A stretch of 64,000 nt of DNA from Atopsyche davidsoni. Its lineage: Eukaryota; Arthropoda; Insecta; Trichoptera; Hydrobiosidae. Numbering within the stretch: the stretch's first letter is position 1; the number at the start of each line of letters is the position of its first letter. Below, piece by piece: positions 22,700 through 34,091 of this stretch. Where the stretch lies: assembly GCA_022113835.1 (NCBI GenBank), contig JAILWY010000018.1, forward strand, positions 18,561,501 through 18,625,500. The letters run 5' to 3'. The notes beneath the pieces are model-generated. The model worked only from the letters and a program-made list of their open reading frames with translations. It had not been told where the DNA came from and searched no databases. The translations under genes were made by a program, and so were the position numbers.

Positions 22700-25600
22700 A
22701 TTACATTTTTTTATCAATTGTTTGATTATTGTTTTTGACCAAAAAATCACGAGTCTGCAATATTACCGATGATGTTAGATGAGTCTGAAAAGCTGCAGGA
22801 TGTCGATGTGCCAGATTACCCGAGTGCCTGGGTTACTAATGGGCAGCAGCGGGACTCGGAGAGTCATGTTCACTTTCAACTGCAGCGTCATCCCCCGGCT
22901 GGGGCGGAGGCGGGGGACGACGTAAGGGCGGTTATGGCCGCAGCCAGCACGTCCCGATCCAATGGTGTCGATAATCCTTTCTCCGCCCCTGCAAATCTTT
23001 CCCGATACCTGTTTATAAGTGTGTTCAACCCCTAACGTGCGAATTGTTTCTGAAGATTCCGTTATGGCTGCTGAGGTCTGATGGGTGATATCAGAATACA
23101 GAGGAGACCGTGAATATTGCTTTTATTCGAACCTGTGCCCTTCTGGTAGCGCGGGCCTGTGCAGGGAATTGCAATAAAATTTAACAACTGTCATTTATAG
23201 ATAGCAAAATATGTGTAGAAGAAAGAAAATTCTTAATGAAAAAAAGTCTCCTTACATTATTTTATACATACATTCTTAAAAAATAATACTTCATTCAACA
23301 CTATCAAATCTAAAATTGATTATCTAAAATCATATTAATGCTACGTTTTGCTAAATCCGCCATATATCAATTTACTCTAATATAAATTGATCGCAAAATA
23401 CCAACGTTTTGAATTCTAAATTATTAAGTAAACATTAAACCGAGGATGATATTTCATATTATGGTTAATCAGCATTGGCTAATTATAATTAACACGGTTT
23501 AATTTCCAATAACAGCACTACGTATAGTGATATACTTAACAATGCCTAAGTAATGATACAATTTTTATTAAAAATAAATGTACTTGTGCTGTATGTTGTT
23601 AGGAACGTACAATTTTAGTTCCACGCCTCTCGTCTTCAGGATTTAATAGTAATGCAGTACTCTCCAATACTTAAACGGGAACAGCATCTTTTCCTGAAAC
23701 TGAAATCCTATTAGGGAAAAAAAGGACTTTGCTCATATGTGTATATGGTATATACACTTATATTTTAAGACTGCTCTAATGCGATATTTTTTTAAAATTC
23801 TATTTCGATTGCTAACAAAAGAGACTGGAAGAGGGTATTAATTTTTTTTATTTTCTTAAACACATAACAATGAAAACGAGCCTTTTGTAGTTTAATTAAT
23901 ACACCGATAAAGCAACACGGTTATAAATTTAACTAAGGTTTTGATTTTGTATGAAAATCAATTGACTTCTTTAAATATTAAAAGAATGATAAGATATAAT
24001 AGATGTACTAAAACCCTAAATACCTTGATAAAATATGCATTTTTAATTAAATGTAAGAGCACTACAATGCCCCAAGAAAAATATTAATAAAGTCATCAAT
24101 AAACGCATTTATTTTATTAATTACTTAAGATGAAAGCTAATATGAATGATTTCATTGGTTTTCCTAATTTAATAAAGTTGCCTTATTGAGAGATCACAAA
24201 AACAGCCGTAAAAAAAGCTTTTCACAAATGATACAATGCTCCATAAACATTGAGTGACGTATACAACCCTTAGCCTAACATAGTGGTTTATGTGAATACT
24301 TAGGTAGCAATTTTATGTGTGTCTGAACACAGCCCAGGGTAGCTGCCCCCCTCACCGAGTAAACTTATCACATAAAGGTTAACACTTAATCCGCTGCTAA
24401 GCTGTTGTTTCTCAGTTTTCCTTTTGAAGTCAATCGAATTCTCAAACAAGGTTTACTGCCTTAAAGTAGAATCTTACAAATAACGCTGATCTCTTTTGGT
24501 ATAATTATTATTGTAATTATTATTTATTTTTGAACGTTGGAAAGAACGAAAGTCTTTTTACATTTATCACTGTTAAAATGAAAAAAACTGTGTTGACGAT
24601 CCCTTTAAAAATATCGGTATATCAAATCAATATTGTAACTTGCTTTATCTATATTATATAAAGTGGTCACGAAATCAAAGATTTTTTATTGAAACAGAAT
24701 ACTTTTTTCTAAAACAGCGTTTAATTTTTCTGAAATGATTGCTATATTAAGTAAAAAATGAACACACAAAGAAATATGTAATTAAAGAAATAAAAAAGGA
24801 ATTTTCAGGATTGACTGGAAAAGTGTCGTTAAAATAAATACGAATTTTCGACTTGTTAAATAAAACTATACAATATAATTATCACACTCGGAGCGATTTC
24901 CCAATAACAATAACATGGATTTATCAACTGTGACACTCAAAAATGTATTAAAGTGTCCCTTCTTCATTTATCAAGTAATTCCATGCTTATTTTTTTAAAA
25001 ATCATTGAATTTGCACGTACCCATGAAAGAACACATAATTTGTCAAATGAAATGAGAAAAATCTTAATCTCGTTACATGAAAACTTATAGTATCCAGGCA
25101 TTTTATTTAGTGTGAAGATTGATTTATCAAAATAAATTAATTTTAAATAATTTTAAAACGATATTTTTTTAAGTAAATAAAGATAAAAAAAACCTATTTA
25201 ACTGGCATGCACCAGCAATGCATAAGAGTATAATGCAGAAGTTTCCTTGGGTACGAAGTCAGCGCACGAGAAGCGGCGGCAATAATAAGATAAACTTCAA
25301 CCAACTTTAAACGACTGCCGAACATTACGAAAGTGTCTGAGTAAATAGTCTGTCTAAAGTGCGCATCATTGAAAATATTACTATCGCCGGAGCACAGCGA
25401 GCCTTGGCGCCAGAGCCTCAACTAAACTTCAATAAAAATAACAGAATAAGAGTAGACCTTTATTCCGTTATACTGCTATTACAAAATTAAAGATTGATAA
25501 TAATAACAACTGTCAGGAAAAAAATATATACAAATAATCCTAAAGCTCATATAAATTATAAAAATCGTGAAATTCAGCACACAAAGAAAATGGCATAAAG

Positions 25601-26360
25601 AAAAAATGCACAGGTAATACATTTTTTTGGTTGAGCCATATGTAAAGTGAAAGCGGATTTTGAGAACGAGACACGTGGAAAATTGAGAAACGTTGAATAG
25701 ATATTATATAAATAGTTTATCCTTTTAATAAAATAGTATTTAGTTATTAGTGTTATAACTATTTAGGGAGGTTATCTACCCGAAACTTATTTTCATACAA
25801 AATTAATAGATTAATCTATATATAAAAAGGCCAACACTGTAAATTTACAATTAAATAAAATTATTTTCAAAACTTAAATATAAACATGAATTTACTTAGA
25901 TTATAGCGAAATGTATTAATATTTAAATTTTATGTACATAATTTTTAATGTAATTGTAATGTATCCTGTAAATCCACATATAACAATTTAAAAAAATATA
26001 AAAGTAAAACGAAATATAATTTTAATTGTGCGGAATTTAATACAATAGCTAGGAAACGATTTGCATTGGTATTGTAATAAAATATTTTTTAAATACTTAC
26101 GTTTTATTTAAATTAGAAGAAAAGTAGCTTCTCTAACTTTATAACACACTTAAATTTTTATGCATTGGCCTTATTTTTCATAAATTATATTTAATTTTTG
26201 GGAAAGATTTTTCGCATGAGCATCGTTTACATTTGAATTAAACGAAGAGGAGGAGAGGCACTTAAAGAAGAATAAATATTTAAAAAATTGTTTTTTGTGT
26301 AGTTGAAACAAATATTTTAATTAAAAAATGCTTTAACGTCACTTTAATTTCAATGTGGTT
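22700..26360. other. AT-rich DNA with one GC-balanced island
   Basis: The island spans about 22765-23170; its plus frame (22769-23035) has no recognisable domain and is not called. The rest to 26360 is AT-rich, without repeats I could define. If the candidate terminal exon at 26361 is right, this lies 3' of the Ig gene. Confidence 0.35.
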
Positions 26361-26699
26361 TTACAAAAAAATAAATATGGTATGGTAGAATGAGCCATTT
26401 TTGGAATATTTTTCTAGGAACGCTTGAAGTTCAGTATTAAAAAATAATACTGTATACAAACACATAATATAGCTGTGTTCGAATAAAATAATTAGAAGGA
26501 GTATCCACGACATAAAAAGAACGCAGGGCGTTCGTGATATTGGTGTCGCCGTTGATAAATGATTGTTGATATTTGTGTTTTCGCTCCCTGCAGGGTGGCC
26601 CGCCCTGCTGACTGCGCGCGAAGGAAGCTCTTCAGAATACTTTATAGTTTCTTGTGTAACTTGGAGATGAGAGTCGCTCGGGTAAGCGTTTTCTGCGAG
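26361..26699 (-). CDS. Candidate last exon of the DIP/lachesin-like gene (uncertain)
   Basis: This minus-strand frame could supply the C-terminus of the Ig-domain gene. A possible acceptor (GAGCTCGCAG) ends at 26700, and the phase fits the donor at 36251 exactly (the G left over plus AA gives Glu). The peptide begins ENAYPSDSHLQVTQETIKY, continues as a Ser/Thr/Asn-rich linker, then has a strongly hydrophobic run (CVLFMSWILLLIILF) before a stop at 26361-26363. A hydrophobic tail after a flexible linker is what GPI-anchored members of this family carry. Against it: the acceptor has a weak pyrimidine tract, about 40 residues follow the hydrophobic run, and a plus-strand acceptor-like sequence overlaps at about 26575-26592. 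The region could instead be a conserved non-coding island. The assignment is inference. Confidence 0.33.
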   Translation of the reverse strand, partial: LAENAYPSDSHLQVTQETIKYSEELPSRAVSRAGHPAGSENTNINNHLSTATPISRTPCVLFMSWILLLIILFEHSYIMCLYTVLFFNTELQAFLEKYSKNGSFYHTIFIFL

Positions 26700-27435
26700 C
26701 TCCACGCGATGGAACAAATTTTAAGTCTATAGCTGATCGACAGTGCCCCGGAGGACTCGCGAGTGGAGTGTTATATTAACAAACTTTTATTTCGAGTGAG
26801 TGACGTTATTTAATTTGCAATAAACACAGACATTCACAAAATTACTTGCGATTCTGCGAAGTATTCAAACATTTTTATATTTTTAATCTGTTGCTTGCTT
26901 TTTCAGCGTTAGGGCGGGCGAAGTATACGACACAGAATATAAATTAAAATAATGTTTAAAACTTGCGTACGTACCTGAAAAGATATTGTGGCGTGTCTCA
27001 TCCTGTGTAAGGCGACATTAATAAGCAAACATTTCCAGAGACACTGCAGAAAGCTTATCTACGTGAAAACTTTCAGCAAAAAACGTCGTCGGTACAGGGA
27101 AACTCGCAAGTTTGTTTATTTTATAAAATTAAACAATGCAATGTAATTCATTCTTTCGCGTGAAATATAGTCCTCGCACGTCGGCGCCGGACCATTCACC
27201 GGCTTCAAGACTTCAGCATAAGAGCTTTAAGGTCATAACAAAACAGTTGATATTAATTTCCCAACAGGGCGATAAATTTTGGACGGGGCGGTGGGCGGGC
27301 CTCCTGCGGTGGCACCGCCAAGGGGAGAGGTAATCAGGATTCTGTACTGTTACCGCGAATATCCAAGCGTGTCGCTGCGCCAAAATATTATCTTATTTTC
27401 ATAAATATCAAAATTTGTTTTGAAACATTTTTTTT
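26700..27435. other. Non-coding, GC-balanced to AT-rich
   Basis: Balanced patches occur at about 26700-26800 and 27170-27370 with no recognised gene. The plus frame at 27136-27333 has no support beyond being open. Confidence 0.35.
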
Positions 27436-27437
27436 AT

Positions 27438-28260
27438 TTTCCTTTTCTGATTCAATTTTTGTTAGCCGTTTCATACACTACAGCTTATGGCGCCAGCGAT
27501 TTGTTTTTAATTAAATTATATATGTATGTCGTCTGTTCTATGTATATCATGTAGAAAAATATGCTTTGTATAAATGTGTATTTTGTATCGAATGATATGG
27601 GTAATTTTTTATACTTTCTTCACTTTGAGTTTATTGTAGTTTTTTCATTTTTTTATTTTTCTTTTCCATTCAATTTTTGTTAGCCGTTTCACACACTACA
27701 GCTTATGGCGCCAGCGATTTGTTTTTAATTAAATTTTATATGTATGTAGTCTGTTCTATGTATATCATGTAGAAAAATATGCTTTGTATAAATGTGTATT
27801 TTGTATCGAAGATGCATTTTTTATTAATGATATGGGTAATTTTTTATACTTTCTTCATTTTGAGTTTATAGTTTTTTCATTTTTTTATTTTCCTTTTCTG
27901 ACTCAATTTTTGATAGCTGTTTCATACACTACAACTTATGGCGCCAGCGATTTGTTTTTAATTAAATTATATATGTATGTAATCTGTTCTTGATATGTAT
28001 ATCATGTAAAAAAATATAATTTGTATAAATGTGTATTTTATATCGAAGATCCATTTTTTTATTAATGATATGGGTAACTTTTTATACTTTCTTCATTTTG
28101 AGTTTATAGTTTTTTCATTTTTTTATTTTCCTTTTCTGATTCAATTTTTGTTATTTGTTTCATATACTACAGCTTATGGCGCCAGCGATTTGTTTTTAAT
28201 TAACTTATATTTGTATGTAGTCTGTTCAAAAAAATATGCTTTGTATAAATGTGTATTTTA
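27438..28260 (+). repeat. Tandem array of four units of 218-238 bp
   Basis: The anchor CTTATGGCGCCAGCGATTTG recurs at 27484, 27702, 27935 and 28173 (spacing 218, 233 and 238 bp). Each unit also carries ATATGGGTAA...TTTATACTTTCTTCA.TTTGAGTTTAT, which matches the arms of the neighbouring Penelope-like inverted repeat. The array therefore probably derives from the leader of that element. The open frames at 27784 and 28031 are repeats of the same chance frame. Confidence 0.85.
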
Positions 28261-28261
28261 T

Positions 28262-28740
28262 ATCTTGTTGAGGGACAAGGCATTTGATTGGTGAAGATCC
28301 ATTTTCTATTAATGATTTGGTTAACTTTTTATAGTTTCATCACTTTGAGTTTATTATAGTTTGAGCATGACTAGTTTCGACCAACAGAAAATAATCTAAT
28401 ATAAATGAAAACACATTAAATAATAATATTGTTTTCCCGTCCTCATCACCTTTGTTTAACATGTTTCCACAATAATTTATTTACTATTGTTATTATTTTT
28501 TTTTATTTATTTAAACGGTAAACACAACATTTTTGTCCATAACCCTCATCTAATTTTGTCAAAAATTTAATTGTTACCAGTATCCTGTTAGTTGTATTTA
28601 AGTATATTTTATTTGTATATTTTGTTAGTTTTGTTCTGCATCTGATGATGACTAAGTCTGTTGGTCGAAACTAGTCATGCTAAAACTATAATACACTCAA
28701 AGTGAAGAAAGTATAAAGAGTTACCCATATCATTAATAAA
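28262..28740. mobile_element. Penelope-like inverted-repeat element, internally empty
   Basis: The left arm (28262-28390) begins CTTGTTGAGGGACAAGGCAT and ends at GACTAGTTTCGACCAACAG. The right arm (about 28660-28740) carries the reverse complement, CTGTTGGTCGAAACTAGTC, running to TTACCCATATCATTAAT. About 250 bp of AT-rich DNA lies between. The right arm also has CTGATGA at 28642-28648, 18 nt before GAAA at 28667. No reverse transcriptase or endonuclease frame remains. Confidence 0.65.
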
Positions 28741-31480
28741 ACCAAATATTTTATAGTTGATCATTTTTGATGTCAAATATGTGTAAAACAAATGATTCTC
28801 ATATGAATGCGAATATTTTATATGAACATGAGAAACTGGAACCAAATATACAACTTCTCCTTTGAAAAATTATTTTCTCTGGAAACAGTGAAATATTACT
28901 AAGTAAGTAAATATTCCAGGGATGGGAAGTCTATACCTTCGGCGTACATATACCTCGTTAAATTAATGAGAGGCATTACAGCAGTGAACACTTTGTAAAA
29001 GTTCTTGCTCGAACTGTAAATAACGTTAAATGCGCATCCACAAAACTTCTAATTTGATAACTAAAAAAGTATATTTTACAGAACAAATATTATGTGTGGG
29101 AAATTCATTTTTGTTTTAGCTACGAGTGATTATATAACTCTCGTTAATTATTACTACAATTAAAAAAACTGTTTTTCTTGTTTTGTTATTTATTTGTAAA
29201 TTTCTTGGTATATTTAAATAATTTATTACATAATGTTTTAAACATGTACACGATAAAATTATTTACTTAGCGTCAAAGTAATAGCATTTGACTATACTGA
29301 TAATATATTATACATATAAATTTTTATTTCACTATTGAATGGGTGTTTTAATTAATAATTACAGTTAGTATGTCACTACATTTGTTAAACTATATATTAT
29401 GCTAGCTGTTAGAATCTCCAGAGCAATAAATCATTGATGAAAATATTATAACATAATTGACAAATAAAACTGTATTATGTTACTAATTTTTTTCATGATA
29501 AAACAAGTGTTTTTATTTCATTCAGCCCAGATATGTATACTGCATACAAATGCTAGGTCTTAATACCACTAATCATAAAAGTGCACATGCAGAAGATGAA
29601 TGATTCACGAGTTATTCAATTAAATTAAGCCAAAAGATATGCTCATACATACAATAATTTTAGAACCATAATCCGGTATCTATTTGAAGTTTGATAAATT
29701 TCCGATTTAAAAACAAAACAATATATTTTCTCTCAGCCAATAATGGGCTGATATGACGAGGAATATTTGTTAGACGTACGGTCTTAGGTGATAATAATTA
29801 TTTTAGAAAATAAATATGAAATATAATAATGTCAATGAATAACTCTTTCTTATAACAATTGCGTACCCTACAATATGTATATTGACATTTTTAAATGTGA
29901 TAATGTTCTTTACTGTTGCCAAACAACATTACATCCAGTAGTTGATCGATACCGGCTAACATTAATTATATTTGAAATTGTATACCTATATAAGCCTATA
30001 TACCACATATTCTTACATTGTTTTCATAAAACCACGAATACAATTGGATATATTTACATTTTGGCACTATATCGATCGATGATTGGATAGCCACTTTTTT
30101 TTACAGTTAACACGATCCTAGACTAGTCGTTAATACAGTTTACCTTTACATTACACAGTTATATAAAACGACGCCTTTGTAAAGCTCTTAGGATCCCGTC
30201 TCTCGGCTGGGCGGTGCACTGTGCAGATGCGTTTTGTAAGGAAAGCGATCTGAAGTGCTCAATTAATCGAGAAGATGCAGGAACGAGGTAACTTCAATAC
30301 CAAAAGAGAATAGTTATGTGTGGAGGAGTATTTTTCGTATTGAAAAATAGGATCCGAGTATCATTGAAATGTTATTGATTATTAAGTAATTTGGTACAAA
30401 CACATACTTGTTGAAAAAATAATCAGGCGTCTGGAACACTTACATCGTGTATTTAAGATTAAGATGAATGATAAAAAAGATATGTTGAGTTTACCATAAA
30501 ACGATATGTTGTCTTTTGATAAATATATTCAAATTATTGAAAATTAATTAAACGCCACTTATAATCCATTTTTATTATGTTAAAAAAGTATTTTTTTTAT
30601 TAGGTAGATTTATTTATTAAAAATAATTTTCATAGATTTTTCAGAAATAATATTATAAATCAGAAAAATAAAATAAGTTAATATGTATATGCGTTGAAAT
30701 GCTTTGAAGTATAAAAAGTTCGTAGAAATACTTTTTCATAATATTTTATGTACATTGTGTGCTGCTCCATATAAATTTTCATGGTGCTTGCAAAGTAATG
30801 ATATTTTTTAACAAATTTTTAAGATTAATACTTTAAAAAGATATGGCTTTATGGATATGAGCGATGTTTTTACTGTAATTTTTCAAGTGTTTTAAATATT
30901 AATTTATAAATATTTTGTATGAAAACTTCGCAAAATAATAATTATGGATATTACCAATGAACAAAAAGCCTCGAAAGACCCTTAAAGAAATTTACAAAAA
31001 TTAGATTACCTATACATATTTACAGAGGGAATGGTTTATGTTTTGAGTTATTCTTACATTATATATATACTCATTCCACACGTCACACCACCGAGAAGAG
31101 ATTTCTCGCAGTAGTGACTTTATGATATTTTAATAATAATTTTTGACTATGTATGTAACTAGGTATATTAATTTAGTTATATCATATCATTTTGTGAACA
31201 GTCTTTTAATACAATTTCAATTCTCTTTTATAATAAACGTAATTTAAAATTGTGTTACTCAAACTGCGATTTGGATATGAAGTACTACGACCAGCAGGAC
31301 GTAGGGGGAGACCGCCCAACCCGCGGCCACGCGCGTCCCACCTGCAAGCAAAGCACCCATATAATCACCATTGCAAACACCCTACACCAAATAATGATTA
31401 TAGTTTGTGTTCGAAGGTTTTGGCAGCGGTTGTCATTGAATGATTCTTGAAATTTTGATTCAAAAACTTCAACTGGACGT
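28741..31480. other. AT-rich stretch
   Basis: Nothing recognised. Small balanced patches lie near 30180-30300 and 31240-31440. By position this would be intron of the Ig gene if the 26.4-kb terminal exon is used, and downstream sequence if the gene ends near 34.7 kb. Confidence 0.4.
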
Positions 31481-31919
31481 TAATTTTGAACCCTATCTGA
31501 TAGAGTGTTTTCTTGTTAATACACTTTGCTAGTGCCGTAAGTCATATAATAAATGATGTTAAATTATAAAATATGCACTAAACTTTTTACAAACACGTGC
31601 TCATAATAAAAAGAAATAAAAATTTGATGAATTATTGTGTAATTTTCAACTACCATGCTCTATATAAAAATCAATATTTAATATCATATGACTACAATAA
31701 TAATTATTCAAACTACAATCATTACAATAACAAACAAAAACACGAAATTACAATGGCACCATTATGGGAAAAACCATTTATTAATTATTAGTAAAACGAA
31801 ATAAGCCTTTATTCAATTAAACAAATGAAACTTTCCATCTACACATATCTTAAACATAAAATCCAAAAATATACATTGTTCAAACAAACTTATAGGCGCT
31901 CCGCCTTAGTTCGAATATG
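31481..31919 (+). repeat. R5 repeat, left copy of an inverted pair
   Basis: It matches the reverse complement of 50889-51325 over about 430 bp, with shared blocks such as CTAGTGCCGTAAGT, AAACACGTGCTCATAATAAA, ATGGCACCATTATGGGAAAA and CTTATAGGCGCTC. No coding content. The superfamily is not recognised. Confidence 0.8.
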
Positions 31920-32100
31920 ATTAGGCACATTAGTTCACACATAGAAGATGATTAAAGAAATTCTCATATAATCTAAATATTGGCTGGCCTAGGCACATTA
32001 GTATGATTGTTAAAAATTCTCGATCAATGGATGTGGCTGAAAATTTATTTAATCATCTTCTATGCAATAAATACGCACTTGATTGTCGTTCAATCCAAAA
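31920..32100. repeat. R6 short repeat next to R5
   Basis: It carries GATTAGGCACATTAGTTCAC and ACATAGAAGATGATTAA, which recur at 50631-50665 directly and at 50835-50875 and 51400-51440 inverted. In this window it always lies beside R5, so the two may be parts of one composite element. Confidence 0.65.
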
Positions 32101-32169
32101 AATAATAAATTTATTTTTATCATAAACTAGATAAGCTTCCTATTTACCAATGCATTACGACTAAAGGTA

Positions 32170-32720
32170 CAAACAATCATAAGGACATCGTGTTGAATGA
32201 ACCTTTCACGAAAAAAAAGCCAAGTGATTTATTGTACAAAAGCAGGCAAACCGAGGAAAGCGTGGAACAGTTTTGCGGCACAATCGGGACGACGGGACGT
32301 GTATGAAAGCGGATGAGAGTATCGAAGGCTGTGCAGGGGCGTCCCGCCGCCGTGGGGGCTACAGTTGGGGAGTGCCCCGAGGGTGCGGGCAGTGTGGCTG
32401 GGAGGCCGTACCTGACGTCTCGTTTTGGCGGAGGGTGAGGTCGGCGTTGGCGGGCGCGGGGCGCGGCGCGGCGGTGGAGGCCCGCGCGCCCGCCCCCGCC
32501 CCCGCGCCCGCGCCCGCCCCCGCCCCCGCCGCGCCGCCCGCCGCCCCTGCCGCCCCCCCCGGCCCCCCCGGCCCCCCCGGCCCCCCCGCCCCGTCCTCGC
32601 GCACGGGCACGAGTGCGCGCGTCGCGTTTCGCCGCCCTGCAATTCACAACACAAGTCTTGGGCGTGCTCGCGCGCTCGCGCCCCACTGCGGCGCCCTTTC
32701 CGGCCCGCAGCTCGAATCAA
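32170..32720. other. GC-rich island with C-tract microsatellites
   Basis: The peak at about 32450-32610 contains CGCCCC/CCCCCGG tandem repeats and is open in several frames on both strands, because the repeat lacks stop codons. The deduced peptides are low-complexity (Gly/Arg, Pro/Ala) with no domain. A CpG-type island or tandem repeat is more likely than a gene. Confidence 0.5.
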
Positions 32721-32734
32721 CCGTGAGCGGGTTG

Positions 32735-33330
32735 GTGTATCAATATTTTTGTGTACTTGTTGAAATTCCATTTCAATATTTTTGAGTTCAATACTTGAGT
32801 AAAACATTTACTGCGCAATAACAGATAAACACAAAAATTTGCAATTATATAGAATCCTCCACTTGTCAGGTACATTAAAATCACACTAGCCCTTACCACC
32901 TGACGATCACTCTCTCTCTCTCTCTTTCCAACAACCTCTCCATCTTACAATTGTTTACCTAATTGATTATTATTATTATGTAAAATCTCACTCTGTTTAT
33001 TATCACATATAATATTTTTGAATAAAATACTTGAGTGATTTTCCACATGTTTTTTCCTTTCGCGTTGGTATTATAGAGAGGTTGTTAGAAATAGAGAGAA
33101 TGATTAATGTACTTGACAAGAGGATGATTGCAAATTTTTGTGAAACGAATCAAAATAAATGATTTAGTGGCTTGAGCTGTAGCATTTTTTCTCCTTCTAA
33201 CAAACTCTCCCTCCAACAATTGTTATATAAAATTTCACTCTGTTTGATAATGCCAACGTGAAAGGTTGGCGAAACCGGTCACAAATAAAAACTAACGTGT
33301 GGAAAATCACTCAAGTATTTAACTCAAAAA
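32735..33330. repeat. R3 foldback element, inverted pair
   Basis: The left half (32815-33000) carries ACAAAAATTTGCAATTATA, AATCCTCCACTTGTCAGGTA and TCTCTCTTTCCAACAACCTC. The right half (33060-33330) carries the reverse complements followed by ACCGGTCACAAATAAAAACT and ACGTGTGGAAAATCACTCAA. The outer ends also match each other (TATTTTTGAGTTCAATACTT and its inverse). The transcript could form a long stem. Confidence 0.7.
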
Positions 33331-33585
33331 TGTATATTTTATATCGAAAGAGAGTATCGGGTATTTGTTAGTTCAGTAAAATAATAACTACTAGTAATCA
33401 AGTATTGACGTTATGTTGTCAACATTGTTTTGTAATTTCAATATAAAGAAATTAAATATTTACTTAGTCAAAACGTGGTACAACTTAAAAAATCACGAAT
33501 TGGATTAGGCTTCAATGTTATAAAATTAATCATACTAATAACACTCATAAGTACTAAGTAAAGACAGCCTCTTTTGGTTGATGTA

Positions 33586-34089
33586 CAGGGTGTCCAAAGA
33601 GAGTATCGGGTATTTTTTAGTTCGGTAAAACTAAAACTTTTTTATTATTGATTATAAGAATACAAAATGGAAAATTATTTCGAAAAGATGATGTTATCCA
33701 AATGGTGACCGTTACGCGCTGCTGGCACTCCTCTAATCTGGGACGAAGATAGCTGATAACACGCTGACACATGCTGCCATTTCTGACCTGGTGTTCTGTT
33801 TCAATTCCGTTAGGTTCGTCGGATTATTCTCATAAGCCCTACTTTTAAGGTATCCCCATACGAAATAGTCAAGAGGGCTAAGGTCAGGGCTTCTGCGAGG
33901 CCAGTTGATGTTACCTTTACGTCAAATGACCGTATTAGGGAATAATTCGTTAACAGCTTCAATTGATTGGAACCACGTTATTGTGTTGAAACCTTGAAAC
34001 TTCTGAAACTCTGGGCCCAAAAATTTTCGCAGCAGATCGCAGTAACTGTCACTATTCACATTCACCCGATACTATTTTTGGACACCCTA
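33586..34089 (-). mobile_element. Tc1/mariner-superfamily deletion derivative, 504 bp
   Basis: Terminal inverted repeats CAGGGTGTCCAAAGAGAGTA and, at the other end, the inverse of AGGGTGTCCAAAAATAGTAT sit between TA duplications (33584-33585 and 34090-34091). On the minus strand, about 33905-33800 reads WPRRSPDLSPLDYFVWGY, the region of the last catalytic Asp, followed by LKSRAYENNPTNLTELK. The first two thirds of the transposase are missing, so it cannot move on its own. R1 carries truncated relatives at about 596 and 1085. Confidence 0.88.
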
Positions 34090-34091
34090 TA

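Noticed and set aside
22769..23035. 88-aa plus frame in a balanced island
   Set aside because: No domain, no upstream promoter or splice evidence, and the stop-free length is modest for its GC content.
26575..26600. Plus-strand acceptor-like TTTTCGCTCCCTGCAG
   Set aside because: The plus frames after it give no recognisable protein; noted only as evidence against the overlapping minus-strand exon.
32177..32807. Frames up to 192 aa on both strands
   Set aside because: All arise from C/G-tract repeats without stop codons; peptides are low-complexity Gly/Arg or Pro/Ala.
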